Shown one piece after another: positions 45,430-56,300 of a DNA stretch of 64,000 nucleotides. A model generated the notes under the pieces. It was not told where the DNA came from. It saw nothing but the letters and a program-made list of their open reading frames with translations, and ran no database searches. Source of the stretch: Brachypodium distachyon (taxonomy: Eukaryota > Streptophyta > Magnoliopsida > Poales > Poaceae); NCBI RefSeq assembly GCF_000005505.3, contig NC_016133.3, forward strand, positions 16,182,001 through 16,246,000, in the 5' to 3' direction. The position numbers and the translations under genes are program-made. Position 1 is the stretch's first letter; each line of letters opens with the position of its first letter.

Positions 45430-46720
45430 TCGTGGCGGTTCACCAAGTAAAATAGCCACCGGTGCTAAGCACCCGTGGCCGGTTGGTGCTTTGGACCGCC
45501 ACCCGTGCTTCTCAGTGGCTATAGCACTGGAGCGAGCACTGGTGACGGTCTATTTGCAAAACCGGCCACTTGTGCTGCAGTGGCCGGTTTTGCAAATAGA
45601 CTGTCACCAGTGCTCGCCACCAGTGCTCCTCAGTGCCTATAGCAATGGAGCGAGCACTGGTGACGGTCTATTTGCAAAACCGGCCACTGGTGCTCCACCT
45701 GTGCTCCTGCATCTAGCACTAGTGGCGGTTTGACCGCAAAACCGCCACTGATACTAATTTCTGAATCAAGTTTTAAATTCATATTAAATTATGTGTACAT
45801 CCAAAAATTAAAGAACCTGTCCTTTTGAGTGTAAACTACTAATATCATGTCCCATGCAAAGTTTCAAACCTAAATACAGAAATATCATCAACCATTTATA
45901 TGATTATGTTGTTCATATTAAAGTTATTAATTGCTATAAAATTGAATTTTGCTCAAAATGACCTGAAATTTTGCATGGAACATTTCTATCAATAAACAAT
46001 CTTACATATAAATTGTGGTCCAAAAATTTAAAAGGATGCACTTTGGTTCTTCATTTTTTTCACATTGCTTCTTCATTTTGGAACCATCTAGGTAAATCTC
46101 TCAGAAACCATCCAACCCCATGAACAAAATGTGACATGTTTTTTTTGATTGAACTTGAATTTTTTTTATGGGTGTTCTATAGCAATAGGGAAGTGTCCAC
46201 ACCAAATTTGACAATGTTTTGAGAAAAATTGAATTTTATAGAATTTTTATAGCACAAAAGCCACACATAATGACACTTAACCATAGAAATTAGGGTATAT
46301 AACATTTGAATTTATGCTTCAAAACTTTATTGAGAATAAACACTCTTATTATACACATAAAAGAACAGGTGGTGTATTTATTTAAAACCCAGAGAATATA
46401 TTATGAATTTAATAGCTTATTGGAAATTCGTCACCAATGGCGGTTTTTGTCGTGAGAACCGCCACTGATATGCGGTACACAAACTTAGGTTCTCCAATGC
46501 TCCTGCGTATCATACTAGTGGCCGGTTTCTTTGCGAGCACCGCCACTAGTGCTCCATGCTAGTGGCGGTTCCCAGCGTAGTCACCGTCACTTGTGCTCCT
46601 GCGCGTGAGGCGAAGTTTTGCGCCAACACTAGTGGCGGTTTGCTGCGTTTTAACGGCCACTAGTGCTTCATGCTAGTGGCGGTTCGTGCGTTTTCACCGC
46701 CACTAGTGCTCCTCAGAGCG
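45430..46720. repeat. Internal subterminal-type repeat arrays of CACTA-2
   Basis: Dense CACTAGTGGCGG/CCGCCACTAG motifs at 45430-45760 and 46430-46720, separated by an AT-rich, gene-free stretch. This matches the position of the internal arrays in CACTA-1 (9985-11450), between the two genes. Confidence 0.78.
45532..45617. repeat. Near-perfect 39-bp inverted repeat (hairpin)
   Basis: Arms 45532-45570 and 45579-45617 are reverse complements with one mismatch and an 8-base loop (TGTGCTGC). A third, direct copy of the left arm is at 45650-45688. It arose by local duplication of a subterminal repeat pair. Confidence 0.9.
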
Positions 46721-46747
46721 AGCTTTCGCGCAGTGGGTTGGGAGTTT

Positions 46748-47020
46748 TAGTCCCACCTCGCTAGTTTACAGAGAATCTGACCAGCATAAATAGCCTTCTC
46801 CACCTGCACTCTCACTTCCGAATCACATCTCTTCCTGGCCGGTGGGCCCGGTTGTCCTCTCTTCCTGGCCTGTGGGCCCGGTTGTCGTTCCGAAACTTGG
46901 TGGGCTCGATAAAAGCCCTGTGGGCCCGGTCAAACCTGCCCTAGTAGGTAGTAGGCAATTCCCTGGTTCGCCGGGCTCGGCCCGAACCCGAAAAGCTGTG
47001 TTGACTGGGTGGGCTAATTT
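46748..47020 (+). promoter_or_regulatory. Promoter-like module with ATAAATA box, copy 4
   Basis: AGTCCCACCTCGCTAGTTTA, GACCAGCATAAATAGCC, GTGGGCCCGG and CCTAGTAGGTAGTAGGC in the same order as at 11029 and 11482. It is on the + strand, opposite to the genes of the element, directly after an internal repeat array. Confidence 0.5.
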
Positions 47021-47039
47021 TTTTCCATGAAATTTGATA

Positions 47040-47430
47040 AAGTTATTTTGAAATTCAGAACATATCTAAGACATTTGATTTGAAATTTGAACAAGTTATT
47101 TAATACAACTGATTTCAAATTTGATCAAGTTTCTTCAAATTCAGAACATATTTAAGACATTTTATTTGAAATTTGAACAAGTTATTTAAAACATTATGAT
47201 TTCAAATTTGAACAAGTTATTTCAAATTCAGAACATATTTTTTATTTCAAATTTGAACAAGTAATTATTTAATACAGTTGATTTGAAATTTGAACAAGTT
47301 GTTTAATACAATTGATTTCAAAAATCGATCAAGTTACTTCAAAATCAGAACATATTTAAAACATTTTATTTGAAATTTGAACAAGTTATTTCAAATTCAG
47401 AACATATTTAAGACTTTTGGTTTCAAATTT
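47040..47430. repeat. AT-rich tandem-like repeats
   Basis: Repeated phrases ATTTGAAATTTGAACAAGTT and TCAGAACATATTTAAGACAT, seven or so imperfect copies, downstream of the transposase gene. A shorter series of related type (CAAGGATATTTGCT) is at 44640-44830. Confidence 0.7.
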
Positions 47431-47643
47431 GACATGATACAAGTTACAATTTTCATTCAAAAGCATCGTGAAACATCAACTACGAAAAGATACACAAATA
47501 TTTAACTATTCCACAATCTTGTCCTTCATCTTCTTTCTAGTCTTCTCCTTCCTCTTATATGTTAGGGTCTCTCTATGGCCGCTTCTAGCGTATGCCTCCT
47601 CTCTTGCCTCAGGTCTTGACTTCTTCCTTGTCTGAATTGTCCG

Positions 47644-50600
47644 TTATGCTTCTTCTTCTTCTTGGTTTGACGTTGGATCAGGAAAACCTTCATAGTCTTG
47701 TTGTGAAGTAACTCCGTCGACGCCAACTATGCTTCTTTTCCCTCTCCTTACGACAACACGGTTCTTGCTTGTCGGGTCGTCGATGAACAAAACTTGTTTG
47801 CATTTTGAAACAAACTGCCATGGTTCCCATCTTGCCGGGATTTTCTTCACGTCCACTTTATGACGAGGAACCTCACGAGGCAGGGTCATTGTTGTGAATC
47901 TATGATCTTCTTTTCTGACATCACGTGCCCATCTAACACGGAACATGGGGATGGTGGTGAAGGTGTAGTCAAGCTCCCAGATCTCTTTAATCACGCCATA
48001 GTACGCTTCTGTAGTGCCTTAGTTTTCAGAACTAGTCTCAGCAACCAGTACTATACCGCTATTTTGGTAACTGCTCTTACGATCTTGATCCTTGGTGTAG
48101 TACGTATACCTGTTCATTACGTACGACTGGTAAGTCACTATGCAGCCGTCGGGTAGGCGCGAGAACTTTTGAGCGGTCCTTTCTTCTTCATTTGCCGCCA
48201 CCCTGGCATAGCAAAAACTCTTGAGCCACATGGCGAATGTTGCATTGTGGGTCTTGTGTATCCAATCAGCACTCCTGTTAGGGTACCGGTTTTCAAGTTC
48301 TTCCATATGCATGTCGATGAAAGGCTGGACCTCGTACATATGTTGCAGCACCATTGTATGTGTTCTCATATAGTCGTCCTCTCTCCCCAATGAATACACA
48401 TCTAGAACCTTCCGGCCAAGCCCACCTTCACCTTCTAGTTTGACCTTATGTCGTGATTCGGGTACTCCTATGGGTTTGTGATCCGCCAACCAATCAGTGG
48501 CGTACTCCACACACTCTTCTACATGGTAGCCTTGCATGATGCTACCTTCCGGATGCCCTCTGATACGAACATACCGCTTCAGCACCGCGTTGTATCGTTC
48601 GGGCCCATACATGTTGTGCAGAAAGGAGGGCCCTAGTAGGATTATCTCGTCGGTGATATGGACCATCAGATGTACCATGATATCAAAGAATGTTGGAGGG
48701 AAGAACATCTCACATTCACACAAAATTTATATCATTGAATCCTTCAGCTGGAGGCAGCGTTCCACCGTGATGGACTTTTGCCCGATTGTGTCAAAGAAGT
48801 CACAAAGCTTCATGACCGTCTCTCTGATCCATGGCTCCATGGCACCTCTTATTGCAACTGGAAGTAACTGCGTGATAATCACGTGGCAGTCATGAGACTT
48901 CATGCCAACAAGCTTGTGACTCTTCATGTCAACGAGTCTCTTGATGATGGACGAGTAGTTGGATGGAACTTTTATGCTGTGGAGACACTGGCACATTCTG
49001 TGTAACTCGGCTTTGCTCAAGGTGTAACACACAGGTTTACATCGTGTCGTTATCGTGACTTCACCATTGTGGTCTTCCGGTGACTCTTCCTCTACCGCCC
49101 ACAGCTTCTTCCTTATGCCCAAGAACTCCAGGTCCTTCCGTGCCTTTGGCCCATCTTTTGTCTTGTCTGCATTGTTCATTAGCAAGCCCAACAAGGTGTC
49201 GCACACGTTCTTCTCGACGTGCATGACATCTATGGTGTGACGGCTTTGTAAGAATTTCCAGTAAGGCAGGTCCCAAAACACCGACCTTCTTTTCCACACA
49301 GGTCCATCGCCATCCTTCTCTTTCGCTTGCGGATTTGCTTTCCCGGCAACAACTTCCAAGTTCCTAAAAATTTCATAGATTTTGCGCTCAGTCTTTTCCC
49401 TGGGCTTCGGGCGAGGCTCTGTCCTCCCATTGAAGTTTTTCTTGTCCTTCCTCCATGGGTCATCGCGTTGCAACCACTTTCGGTGTCCCATGTACACAAT
49501 CTTCCGTGAAACTGGCAGCCTCTGTGAGTTCGTTTCATCCCGCACTTTGTACACGCTTTGTACCCATGTGTGCGTTGGCAAGATGCGTTCCCGTTCGCAG
49601 GGTAGTCATGCACACATGTCAGCAGAGCTGCCCAAAGGGTGAACTCCTCCTTCTTGTGAGCGTCCCAAACCTTTCGGCCCGTACTCCAAAGTTCCGCAAG
49701 TTCATCTTTCAGTAGCTCCAGATACACGTTCAGATCAGCTCCCGGTTGCTTAGGGCCTTGTATGAGCATGGATAGGTGGATGTACTTCCTCTTCATGATA
49801 AGCCACGGAGGAAGGTTGTATATGAACAGGATCGCCGGCCATGTGCTGTGTTTGCTGCTCATGTTTCCGAACGGATTAATTCCGCCCGTACTCATCCCGA
49901 ACCTGATGTTCCTGGGCTCTGCGCCGAAGTCTGGAAACTTCTTGTCCAGGGTCCTCCATCGAGCCACATCGGCGGGGTGTCTAAGTACACCATCGTCGAT
50001 ACGGTACACCCCATCAAGATCGATATCCTTATGAGTCGAGTCGTGGAAGATGAACAATCTGGCCTCCTTCTCGTTTTGAAACCAACGCTCCAGCCGCCTA
50101 CCACACGGGAGGTACCATACCGTCTTCGCTGCTGGACCACAAGTCACTTCTTCCTTTGGGAGGCCCTCAGGATTGGGGTCTTTCTTCCTGTACCAGGATG
50201 TTTCGCATACTGGACAGCTGTGCATGTCTTTGTAGTCACCCTTGTATATGATGCAGTCCAACGGACAAACATGGTATCTGACAACCTCTAACCCGAGGGG
50301 ACATGCAACCTTCTTCGCTTCGTACGTGCTCTTATGCAACATGTTGCCCGCGGGAAGAACTGTAGAAAGGTAACTCAAAATATCCGTGAATCCCGAGTCC
50401 ACGATGTTATATTTTGCCTTCATTCGGAGAAGTTCGAGCGTTACTTCCAGCACACTTTTGTCCGGCCCTGCATTTCCATAAAATGGTGTCTCTGCGTCCT
50501 CCCTCAGCTTTTGGAATTTACGGGACACTATCTCATCGTCAACGTCATCTAACTGTTTACGCAGGTGCACATCATCTAGCATTTCGGCCACCCTGCCTTG

Positions 50601-50930
50601 CGGAACTTCTTGATCTTCGCCACGGCATGGTTCGTCAGGTGGATCATCATGCTCCATGTTCTCCATTTCTGGGTCGCTTTCAACTTCAATGGCATCCTCG
50701 CCGTGACAAGTCCAACGTGAATAACCCAACAAAAAACCGTGTAGGGGCAAGTGCAACTCCACATTGCTTGGCAGAAGCATCATTGTGTTACGACAATTGC
50801 TACATGGACAACATGTCATGCCGTCCCCTTTTCTCAGCATATGTTCCGTGCCGACATCAGTGAAGTCTTTCAGTTTTCTTATCCACTCTTCGCAATTTCT
50901 TGTCTCATCGTACATCCAAGCACGGCTCAT
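47644..50930 (-). pseudogene. TNP2-type CACTA transposase, CACTA-2 copy (broken)
   Basis: Starts MSRAWMYDETRNCEEW (ATG 50928-50930, after a TTTTAG acceptor). The frame is continuous through the transposase-associated domain (CCPCSNCRN, YSRWTCHGE) and the first TNP2 part (CPLDCIIYKGDYKDMHSC; MSTGGINPFGN; HDYPANGN) to about 49540. There a missing G after AAGTGCGG shifts the frame; the continuation (VYMGHRKWL, DVMHVEKNVCDTLLGL) is at 48727-49540. TAA at 48727-48729 replaces a Gln codon, and a second TAA near 48019 precedes the DUF4216-like end (WELDYTFTTI, CKQVLFIDDP). Only three lesions were found, so it is younger than the CACTA-1 copy. It cannot give a full transposase. Confidence 0.88.
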
Positions 50931-51549
50931 CGAGCTAAAACACGATAAACAAACATAAATCAAGTTACATATAGTATCACACAAAATTTCGGCATGACCT
51001 TTGCTATAAAATTTACAAATTTTGCAAAAAAATTGTCAAATAAACACCCACCCACACCCACATGTGAACACAAATGGCACGATGGCCGCGGAACATGCAC
51101 ATTCAACTCATATTTTATTGAGAGAGAGCTTAATTAATCACAGAGAGAGGGGAGCAGAGAGAGAAAGGGGACCAGAGAGACAGAGGGGAGGTGGCGCACG
51201 CAGCAACCAGAGAGACGATAGAGGGGAGGGAGAAACGGAGCTAGGGGAAGAGTGGGGGCCTCCCAAGCAAGGGGGCCGGCCGGGATAGCTCCTGGAGAGA
51301 GATCGAGCTCTCCCGGCCGCCGGCGCCATTTCAGCCACATCGAGGAAGAAGAGAAGAGAGGAAGGAGCTAGAGGAAAGGAGAGGGAGAGGAGGAGGAAGG
51401 AGAGGGAAAGGGAGCAACCTTCCAACCTCCAGTGCCATGGAATTTTGGCAGAGCTTCGCCGTCGCCTGTGTTGAGGAGCCGCAGCTGGTCCAGAGACGCG
51501 CGAGCTGAGGAAGATAAGGCCACAGTGACTTTGCTTTATAGATAACTTA

Positions 51550-51920
51550 CCAGTGGCGGTTCAAAAGAATCAGCCCGCCACTGGTAACCGGGATGGGAAT
51601 CTCTGAGGAGCACTAGTGGCGGTTAACTGATGCGGCCACTGGTACTAGGAGCACTAGTGGCGGTGAAAGCCGCATGAGTGCTGGCACTACCACTAGTGCT
51701 CCACTAACAGCGGCGGTGGAAGCTAACCGCCACTGGTACTCGTTTCAGATTCTTCCAGCTAAAGCACCGGTGGCGGTGCTGCTCGTGCGAGTGCTTTCAC
51801 CGCCACCGGTGCTCCACTAGCAGTGGCGGTGGTTGCTCATCACCACTGGTATTCGTTTTGGATTCCTCCAACGACGTCCAGTGGCGGTGAATTTTTTGGA
51901 CCAGCTGTACCGCCACTGGA
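51550..51920. repeat. Right subterminal repeat array of CACTA-2
   Basis: Inverted AGTGGCGGT/ACCGCCACT motifs, for example about 51552-51585, 51614-51645, 51710-51740, 51768-51812, 51826-51850 and 51880-51920. A - strand TATA-like CTATAAAGC at about 51533-51541 lies just inside, as in CACTA-1. Confidence 0.83.
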
Positions 51921-53121
51921 GCTCGTGCGCCAGTAACCCATTATGGCGTAGTGGTCACTAACGACACCTAATGACCTTTTTGGAGAAATGGTCATAAACT
52001 GTTATGAACGATTAGGATCGTTATAAATTTTATGATCAATTTTTTGGTTGCTAGTCCACCCTAGACACATAGGATCCGATGTGGCAACCTTAGTGACGAA
52101 ATTAAATGGCCGTAAACCAAATTTGGCCCGGTCTAGGTTGTTTGTCCATATATGTGGGCCAAGCCCAAAAAATCATTCTATTTTATCAGTCCACTCTGGT
52201 CTGCTAAATGGGCCATGACCATCATTTTGGCCCACGTTTTATGACCCATTTGTTCAATTCCAACCATTTTTATTTACTTTTTCCCAATTCAAGTCCAATA
52301 TTAATTTGGCCAAGGCCTTTTTATAATTTATAGTCCAGTCTATTACTATTTTAATAAATATACTGCTCTTATGTCGAATATTGTTTGGTTCGTTGGTTTC
52401 TAAGCAAAGTATATTTTTGGCCCATATGTCCAAAGTTCATTCTTTGGACAATTTTGCTAACAAAGCAGCAATCACTGAGAAAATCAACACTCACACAGGA
52501 AAACAACACATGATTATAAACATTTGCAGCATTTCATGCTTGTAACTTCAGCACATTACATTTTATTTCAACTTAATATATCAGACTACATGAAAGAGAT
52601 ACAACTCAAAGTATAATTAATTAAACACTTGCAAAGAGTAGAGGCAACACTTGGCTCAAGATAGGCAGCGACAACCTAAGAAAATAAAAGACAATGCAGA
52701 GAGAAAAAACTATAAACATGAAACTAAGCCCCCGAGGGTCAAGTCGGCGCGATTCGAGCTAGCTCGGGGCTTCTTTTCTTGATAAACAAAATGATTGTAA
52801 CCCCCGAGGGTTGAGTCGGCTTATCTGAAATGGCCCCAAGAATCAATCTGATTTTACTCGTCTCTATTTCTCAGAGTCAAATCACCTATATAGATAGGAA
52901 AAAAAATCTTTGCACACATGAAACTTCATCAGGTTGCGAGAAATATCGAATAAATTGATATGTATCTGTTGTGATTGTTACTCATCTATGTGACTCGTGG
53001 CAATTTTCGCACTTTTGGCTATGTCTTGTGACAAGCTTTATACTTTTTCTCTTTGTGCCATGCTGTAATATATAGTTGTGCTTTGACACTCTGCAGCAAG
53101 TCTGCATTTTTCTGTGCCTCT

Positions 53122-53212
53122 TGGATTAACCACAATGTGTCATACACACACAATGGATTAACCACAATGTGTCATACATACACAATGGATTAACCACAAT
53201 GTGTCGTACACA
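53122..53212. repeat. Short minisatellite, about 31 bp period
   Basis: Three copies of TGGATTAACCACAATGTGTC with spacers ATACACACACAA or similar. Related to the arrays at 25500 and 56170. Confidence 0.8.
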
Positions 53213-53599
53213 TTTTTTTTTACGAAATGTTGTACACATAGTAGCTAGCCGATAGTTGGAGATAATAATCAACAACTAACACTTAAACCAGCAAATTAAT
53301 GGCTACACAAAACCCTGTAACGACAATTCACTATATCTGAAAAATTCCCCTAAAAAAATTGTATTCTGTGAAAAATAATAAAAATGATGCCACTGCAATA
53401 TCTGGGACTTAAATAGACATTCATCTCACAGGCTAATAAAGTTTACATCAAAAGGTAGTTCAGGTTTAGACCTACTGTTACATACATAATACAGCAAATA
53501 AGCACAAAATAGTCACTTTCAGAAAAGTTCCAGCCAAATTACCCTAATTAAAATATTTAACTAGGTACAGCAACAAAAGAGCAGTAGATCACACTAGGT

Positions 53600-53925
53600 A
53601 CACTCATCTCATCGCCAGGGCTTGATTCTCCCGCTTTCAACTTTGCTCAATTTCTCTTGTCCACCATTCTAAGGTGGCTGCTGCTGCTGCTCCGGCTGCG
53701 GCCAAGTGAAAGGGAATGTCTATCCCCGGCCGGGACAATAGTCTGCATGGTCGCTGGTGACAACCCAATACCACTTTCCTGCATGAGATGTCCACCAAGA
53801 AATCAAATTAAGGCGTCATTACTGCAGACTGCAGCGACGATGTCATTCTTCTGCAGTGTTCTACTTTTTTTTTTGGAACATGCAGTGTTCTCCTACTGTT
53901 CTTTGGTTTGGAGCAACGAGGCTCG
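53600..53925 (-). pseudogene. NF-YC fragment, C-terminal half
   Basis: The - strand shows TLQKNDIVAAV-like text, a shifted FDFLVD, MQESGIGLSPATMQTIV and a Gln-rich end near 53690. An 11-base direct repeat (TGCAGTGTTCT) flanks a T-run at 53866, where sequence was inserted. The 5' half is replaced from about 53920 by GC-rich unrelated DNA. Confidence 0.7.
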
Positions 53926-53930
53926 GCCTG

Positions 53931-54080
53931 GACGCCCGAGCTGAGCTTTTGGGCTCGGGCTTGGCCCGCATATCCCCAAAGCCCGAGCCGACCATGCGAA
54001 ATGGGCGACGCCCGAGCTGAGCTTTTGGGCTCGGGCTCGGCCCGCATATCCCCAAAGCCCGAGCCGACCATGCGAAATGG
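53931..54080. repeat. 75-bp tandem duplication, GC-rich
   Basis: GACGCCCGAGCTGAGCTTTT at 53931 recurs at 54006, and the copies are nearly identical. GCTCGGGCTCGGCCCG-type sequence of this kind is often seen near the ends of grass hAT elements, but no terminal repeats were identified. Confidence 0.85.
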
Positions 54081-54300
54081 GCCTGTTTTTAATTTCGCGT
54101 CAAGCCCAGCTCGGCTTGGGATGCTCGCAAGAGTCTGAAAAAGAATCAGCCTGGTCCTTTTCCCAACGGTGGCCCAGCCCAGTGCGCACCCCGCACTCCT
54201 CCTCTGCCCGAATCCGCCGCCGCCGCACAGCGCGCAGACGCGCACCCACCTCGCGCCGCCCTCCGCCGCTCGCATCCCTCTGCTCGCCCGATGAAGAAGG

Positions 54301-54560
54301 ATGGCGAAGCCGCCGCCACAGATCGAGCTCCGCCGCCGCCTCCGCACATCCAGCGCCCGCGCGGCCGCACATGAAGCTATCCGGCGCCTTGCCCAACGGC
54401 TGCGTCTTCTTCGCCTGCGCCCCCACGATGCGGCTGACGGCGGCCGGTCGTCCGCGAGGAGCAACCGCGTTGTCCTCGTCCTCGTCAACCCCGTCACCGG
54501 CGCGGCCCAGAGCGTCGAGGTGTACACGCCCGAGAGCCTGTATGGGTTGATCCATGGCCA
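54301..54560 (+). pseudogene. Captured gene fragment of unknown origin (block B)
   Basis: The + strand frame from ATG 54301 reads MAKPPPQIELRRRLRTSSAR and later RSNRVVLVLVNPVTGAAQSV, EVYTPESLYGLI. It then runs into the reversed NF-YC start region (TTGATCCATGGCCAAGG). Strong GC bias and lack of a plausible ending suggest a first-exon fragment picked up by a transposon. The block A version (22790-23040) lacks its beginning. Family not recognised. Confidence 0.5.
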
Positions 54561-54789
54561 AGGTGTTGTTTGTGGCCGTGAGTGTTGATCCATGGCCAAG
54601 GTGCACTTCTTCAGTATGAACCGGCTTGCTGCAGAATGTCAGAACTTGTCATATGTTGGTAATTAAATGGAGGTTACTTAAATTACTCGAAGCTATTGAT
54701 ATCTTCCAAAAGTATGTAAACTCCATTTTTATCAATGAGAAGCAGGGAAAAAAATGTTAAACACACAATTAAAAGAACTAACTTCTCAT

Positions 54790-54885
54790 TCTCCTGCATG
54801 ATGTCCATCAGGAAATCAAAAGTATCATTCCTCGAGACCGTAGCCGCGATGTCATTCTTCTGCAGCGTCCTCCTATTGTGATTCC
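54790..54885 (-). pseudogene. Small NF-YC fragment
   Basis: The - strand reads RRTLQKNDIAATVSRND-like and FDFLMDIMQEN; nothing else of the gene remains. Corresponds to 23340-23443 in block A. Confidence 0.7.
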
Positions 54886-54974
54886 ATGATGGTAACTAGG
54901 TACGGTACAACATACAAATAAGCTCAGTCAACCACAATAAGACATTAATCGCCCGGCTTGATGATTATTCCGCC

Positions 54975-55700
54975 TCAGCTACGCTCATTCATCTTGTCCA
55001 CCACTAGAAGGCGGCTGTTGCTGCTCACCATTGTAAGGCAGCTGATGCTGCTGCTCACCGTTGTGAGGCGACTGCTGCTGCTCCGGCTGCGGCCACGCGA
55101 AAGGAACTGGTTGCTGGTTAGGTTTTCATAGTACATTCCGAAGGTGCCCATTCCCGGGATCATGGTCTGCATGGTCCCAGTCGGCAACCCCACGCCATTG
55201 TCCTGCATGATGTCCACAAGGAAATCAAAGGCCTCGTTCCTGGAGACCGCAGCGGCGATGTCATTCTTTTGCAGCGTCCTCCTATTTTTTTCTCTGGTTT
55301 GGAGCCACGATCTCAGCGTCAGCTCTTGGATGAAGATCTCACACGCCTTAGTTAGGACCCCAGGCGCCTCCCCCGCGATCACCTGGACATTCTCCCCGCT
55401 AGCCTTCATGATCTTCTTGATCCTCTCAAGGGGAAGGCTGTGGATCTTAAAGTCGCTCATGTGCTCGATCTCATCCAGCCGGTCGGTCCAGAAGGCCTGA
55501 AGTCGCTGCTAGTGCTGGTCCTCCTGTTGCACTGGGGTGGCAGCGTAGATTGGACCACCATGGGGTCCTACATGAAAGACGGTACCTGCAGGAAAGACGA
55601 CGCCTACTGGCGCAACTCCAGATACCGTCCTGCCACATATGCTACAGGTGTGTCGTTTGTGGCATCCGCCTCTGTCACTTGGCTGCGAGTGTTGATTCAT
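54975..55700 (-). pseudogene. Near full-length NF-YC pseudogene
   Basis: Begins MNQHSQP (55698-55700). An extra base near 55678 and a missing one near 55632 shift the frame between them. A TAG at 55509-55511 interrupts the Gln stretch before QAFWTDRLDEIEH. From 55460 the fold is open (SLPLERIKKIMKASGENVQV, RTLQKNDIAAAVSRNEAFDF), but the C-terminus is shifted after YYEN, giving a Ser/Arg-rich end. Leu-Glu-Arg replaces Leu-Ala-Arg in the first helix. Not functional. Confidence 0.85.
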
Positions 55701-55729
55701 GGCCAAAAGATGCACTTATGTCCTTGGGG

Positions 55730-56030
55730 GTTGGCTCCTATTTTTCTCTCTGGTTTGGAGCTACGATCTCAGCGGTCTCTAGGATGAAGATCTCCCACGC
55801 CTTAATTAGCCAAGACCTCAGGCACCTCGCGACCATCAGGAGGACTTCTCTGTGGCAGCCTTCATGATCTTCTTGATCCGCGGCCTCGCGAGAGGAAGGC
55901 TGTGGGTCTTGAACTCCGATATCTGCTCGATCTCAGCCATCCGGTTGATCCAGAAGTCCTGAAGCTGTTGCCGGGGTTGGTCCTTCTGCTGGAGTGGGGT
56001 GGTCGCGATTGGGACACCCTTGGAGCCTAT
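55730..56030 (-). pseudogene. Degenerate NF-YC fragment (block B)
   Basis: Counterpart of 25041-25345: QQLQDFWINRMAEIEQISEF, a disturbed LARxxRIKKIMKAA, and a broken ELRS region. Multiple frame changes. Confidence 0.65.
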
Positions 56031-56169
56031 AGGGTGAGTAAATTATGGATTAGCCATACTAGGTTGAGTAAAGAAATTGTATATGTATTTATTTTTTAGT
56101 TCGTTTTTGCTTAGATCAAGGTTTACCCTTTGAAAGAAAAAATGTCTTCTTTCTGGATTATGCAAGACA

Positions 56170-56300
56170 CGGCTTGTGTCATTCCCACATTGGGTTAGCC
56201 AGGATGTGTCATTCCCACATTGGGTTAGCCATTGTGTCAGACACACATTGGGTTATCCCTGTGTCAGACACACATTGGGTTAGCCACACTGTGTCATACA
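56170..56300. repeat. Minisatellite, about 28-31 bp period (block B)
   Basis: Four to five copies of CACATTGGGTTAGCC plus TGTGTCA spacer. The block A array at 25500 is longer, so unit number changed after the duplication. Confidence 0.8.

Larger units (their letters stand above)
40650..51953 (-). mobile_element. Large CACTA transposon 2, genes broken
   Basis: Left end CACTGCTTCGGAAAAGG at 40650. Right end, read inward on the - strand, CACTACGCCATAATGGG from 51953. It has the same plan as CACTA-1: Transposase_24/Ulp1 gene (41053-45145), middle repeat arrays, TNP2 gene (47644-50930). Sequences differ enough that the two are separate family members. Relative to block A, 218 bases (20888-21105) are missing at the insertion site, and the flanks GAT and GTC are not a target duplication. 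Confidence 0.87.

Noticed and set aside
45085..45455. + strand Arg/Gly-rich frames
   Set aside because: Antisense of exon 1 of the CACTA-2 Transposase_24/Ulp1 gene and its promoter region.
51138..51425. Leu/Ser-rich frame suggesting a membrane protein
   Set aside because: Product of GA/CT-rich leader sequence upstream of the CACTA-2 transposase; the same kind of sequence at 15500-15914 gives a similar chance frame.
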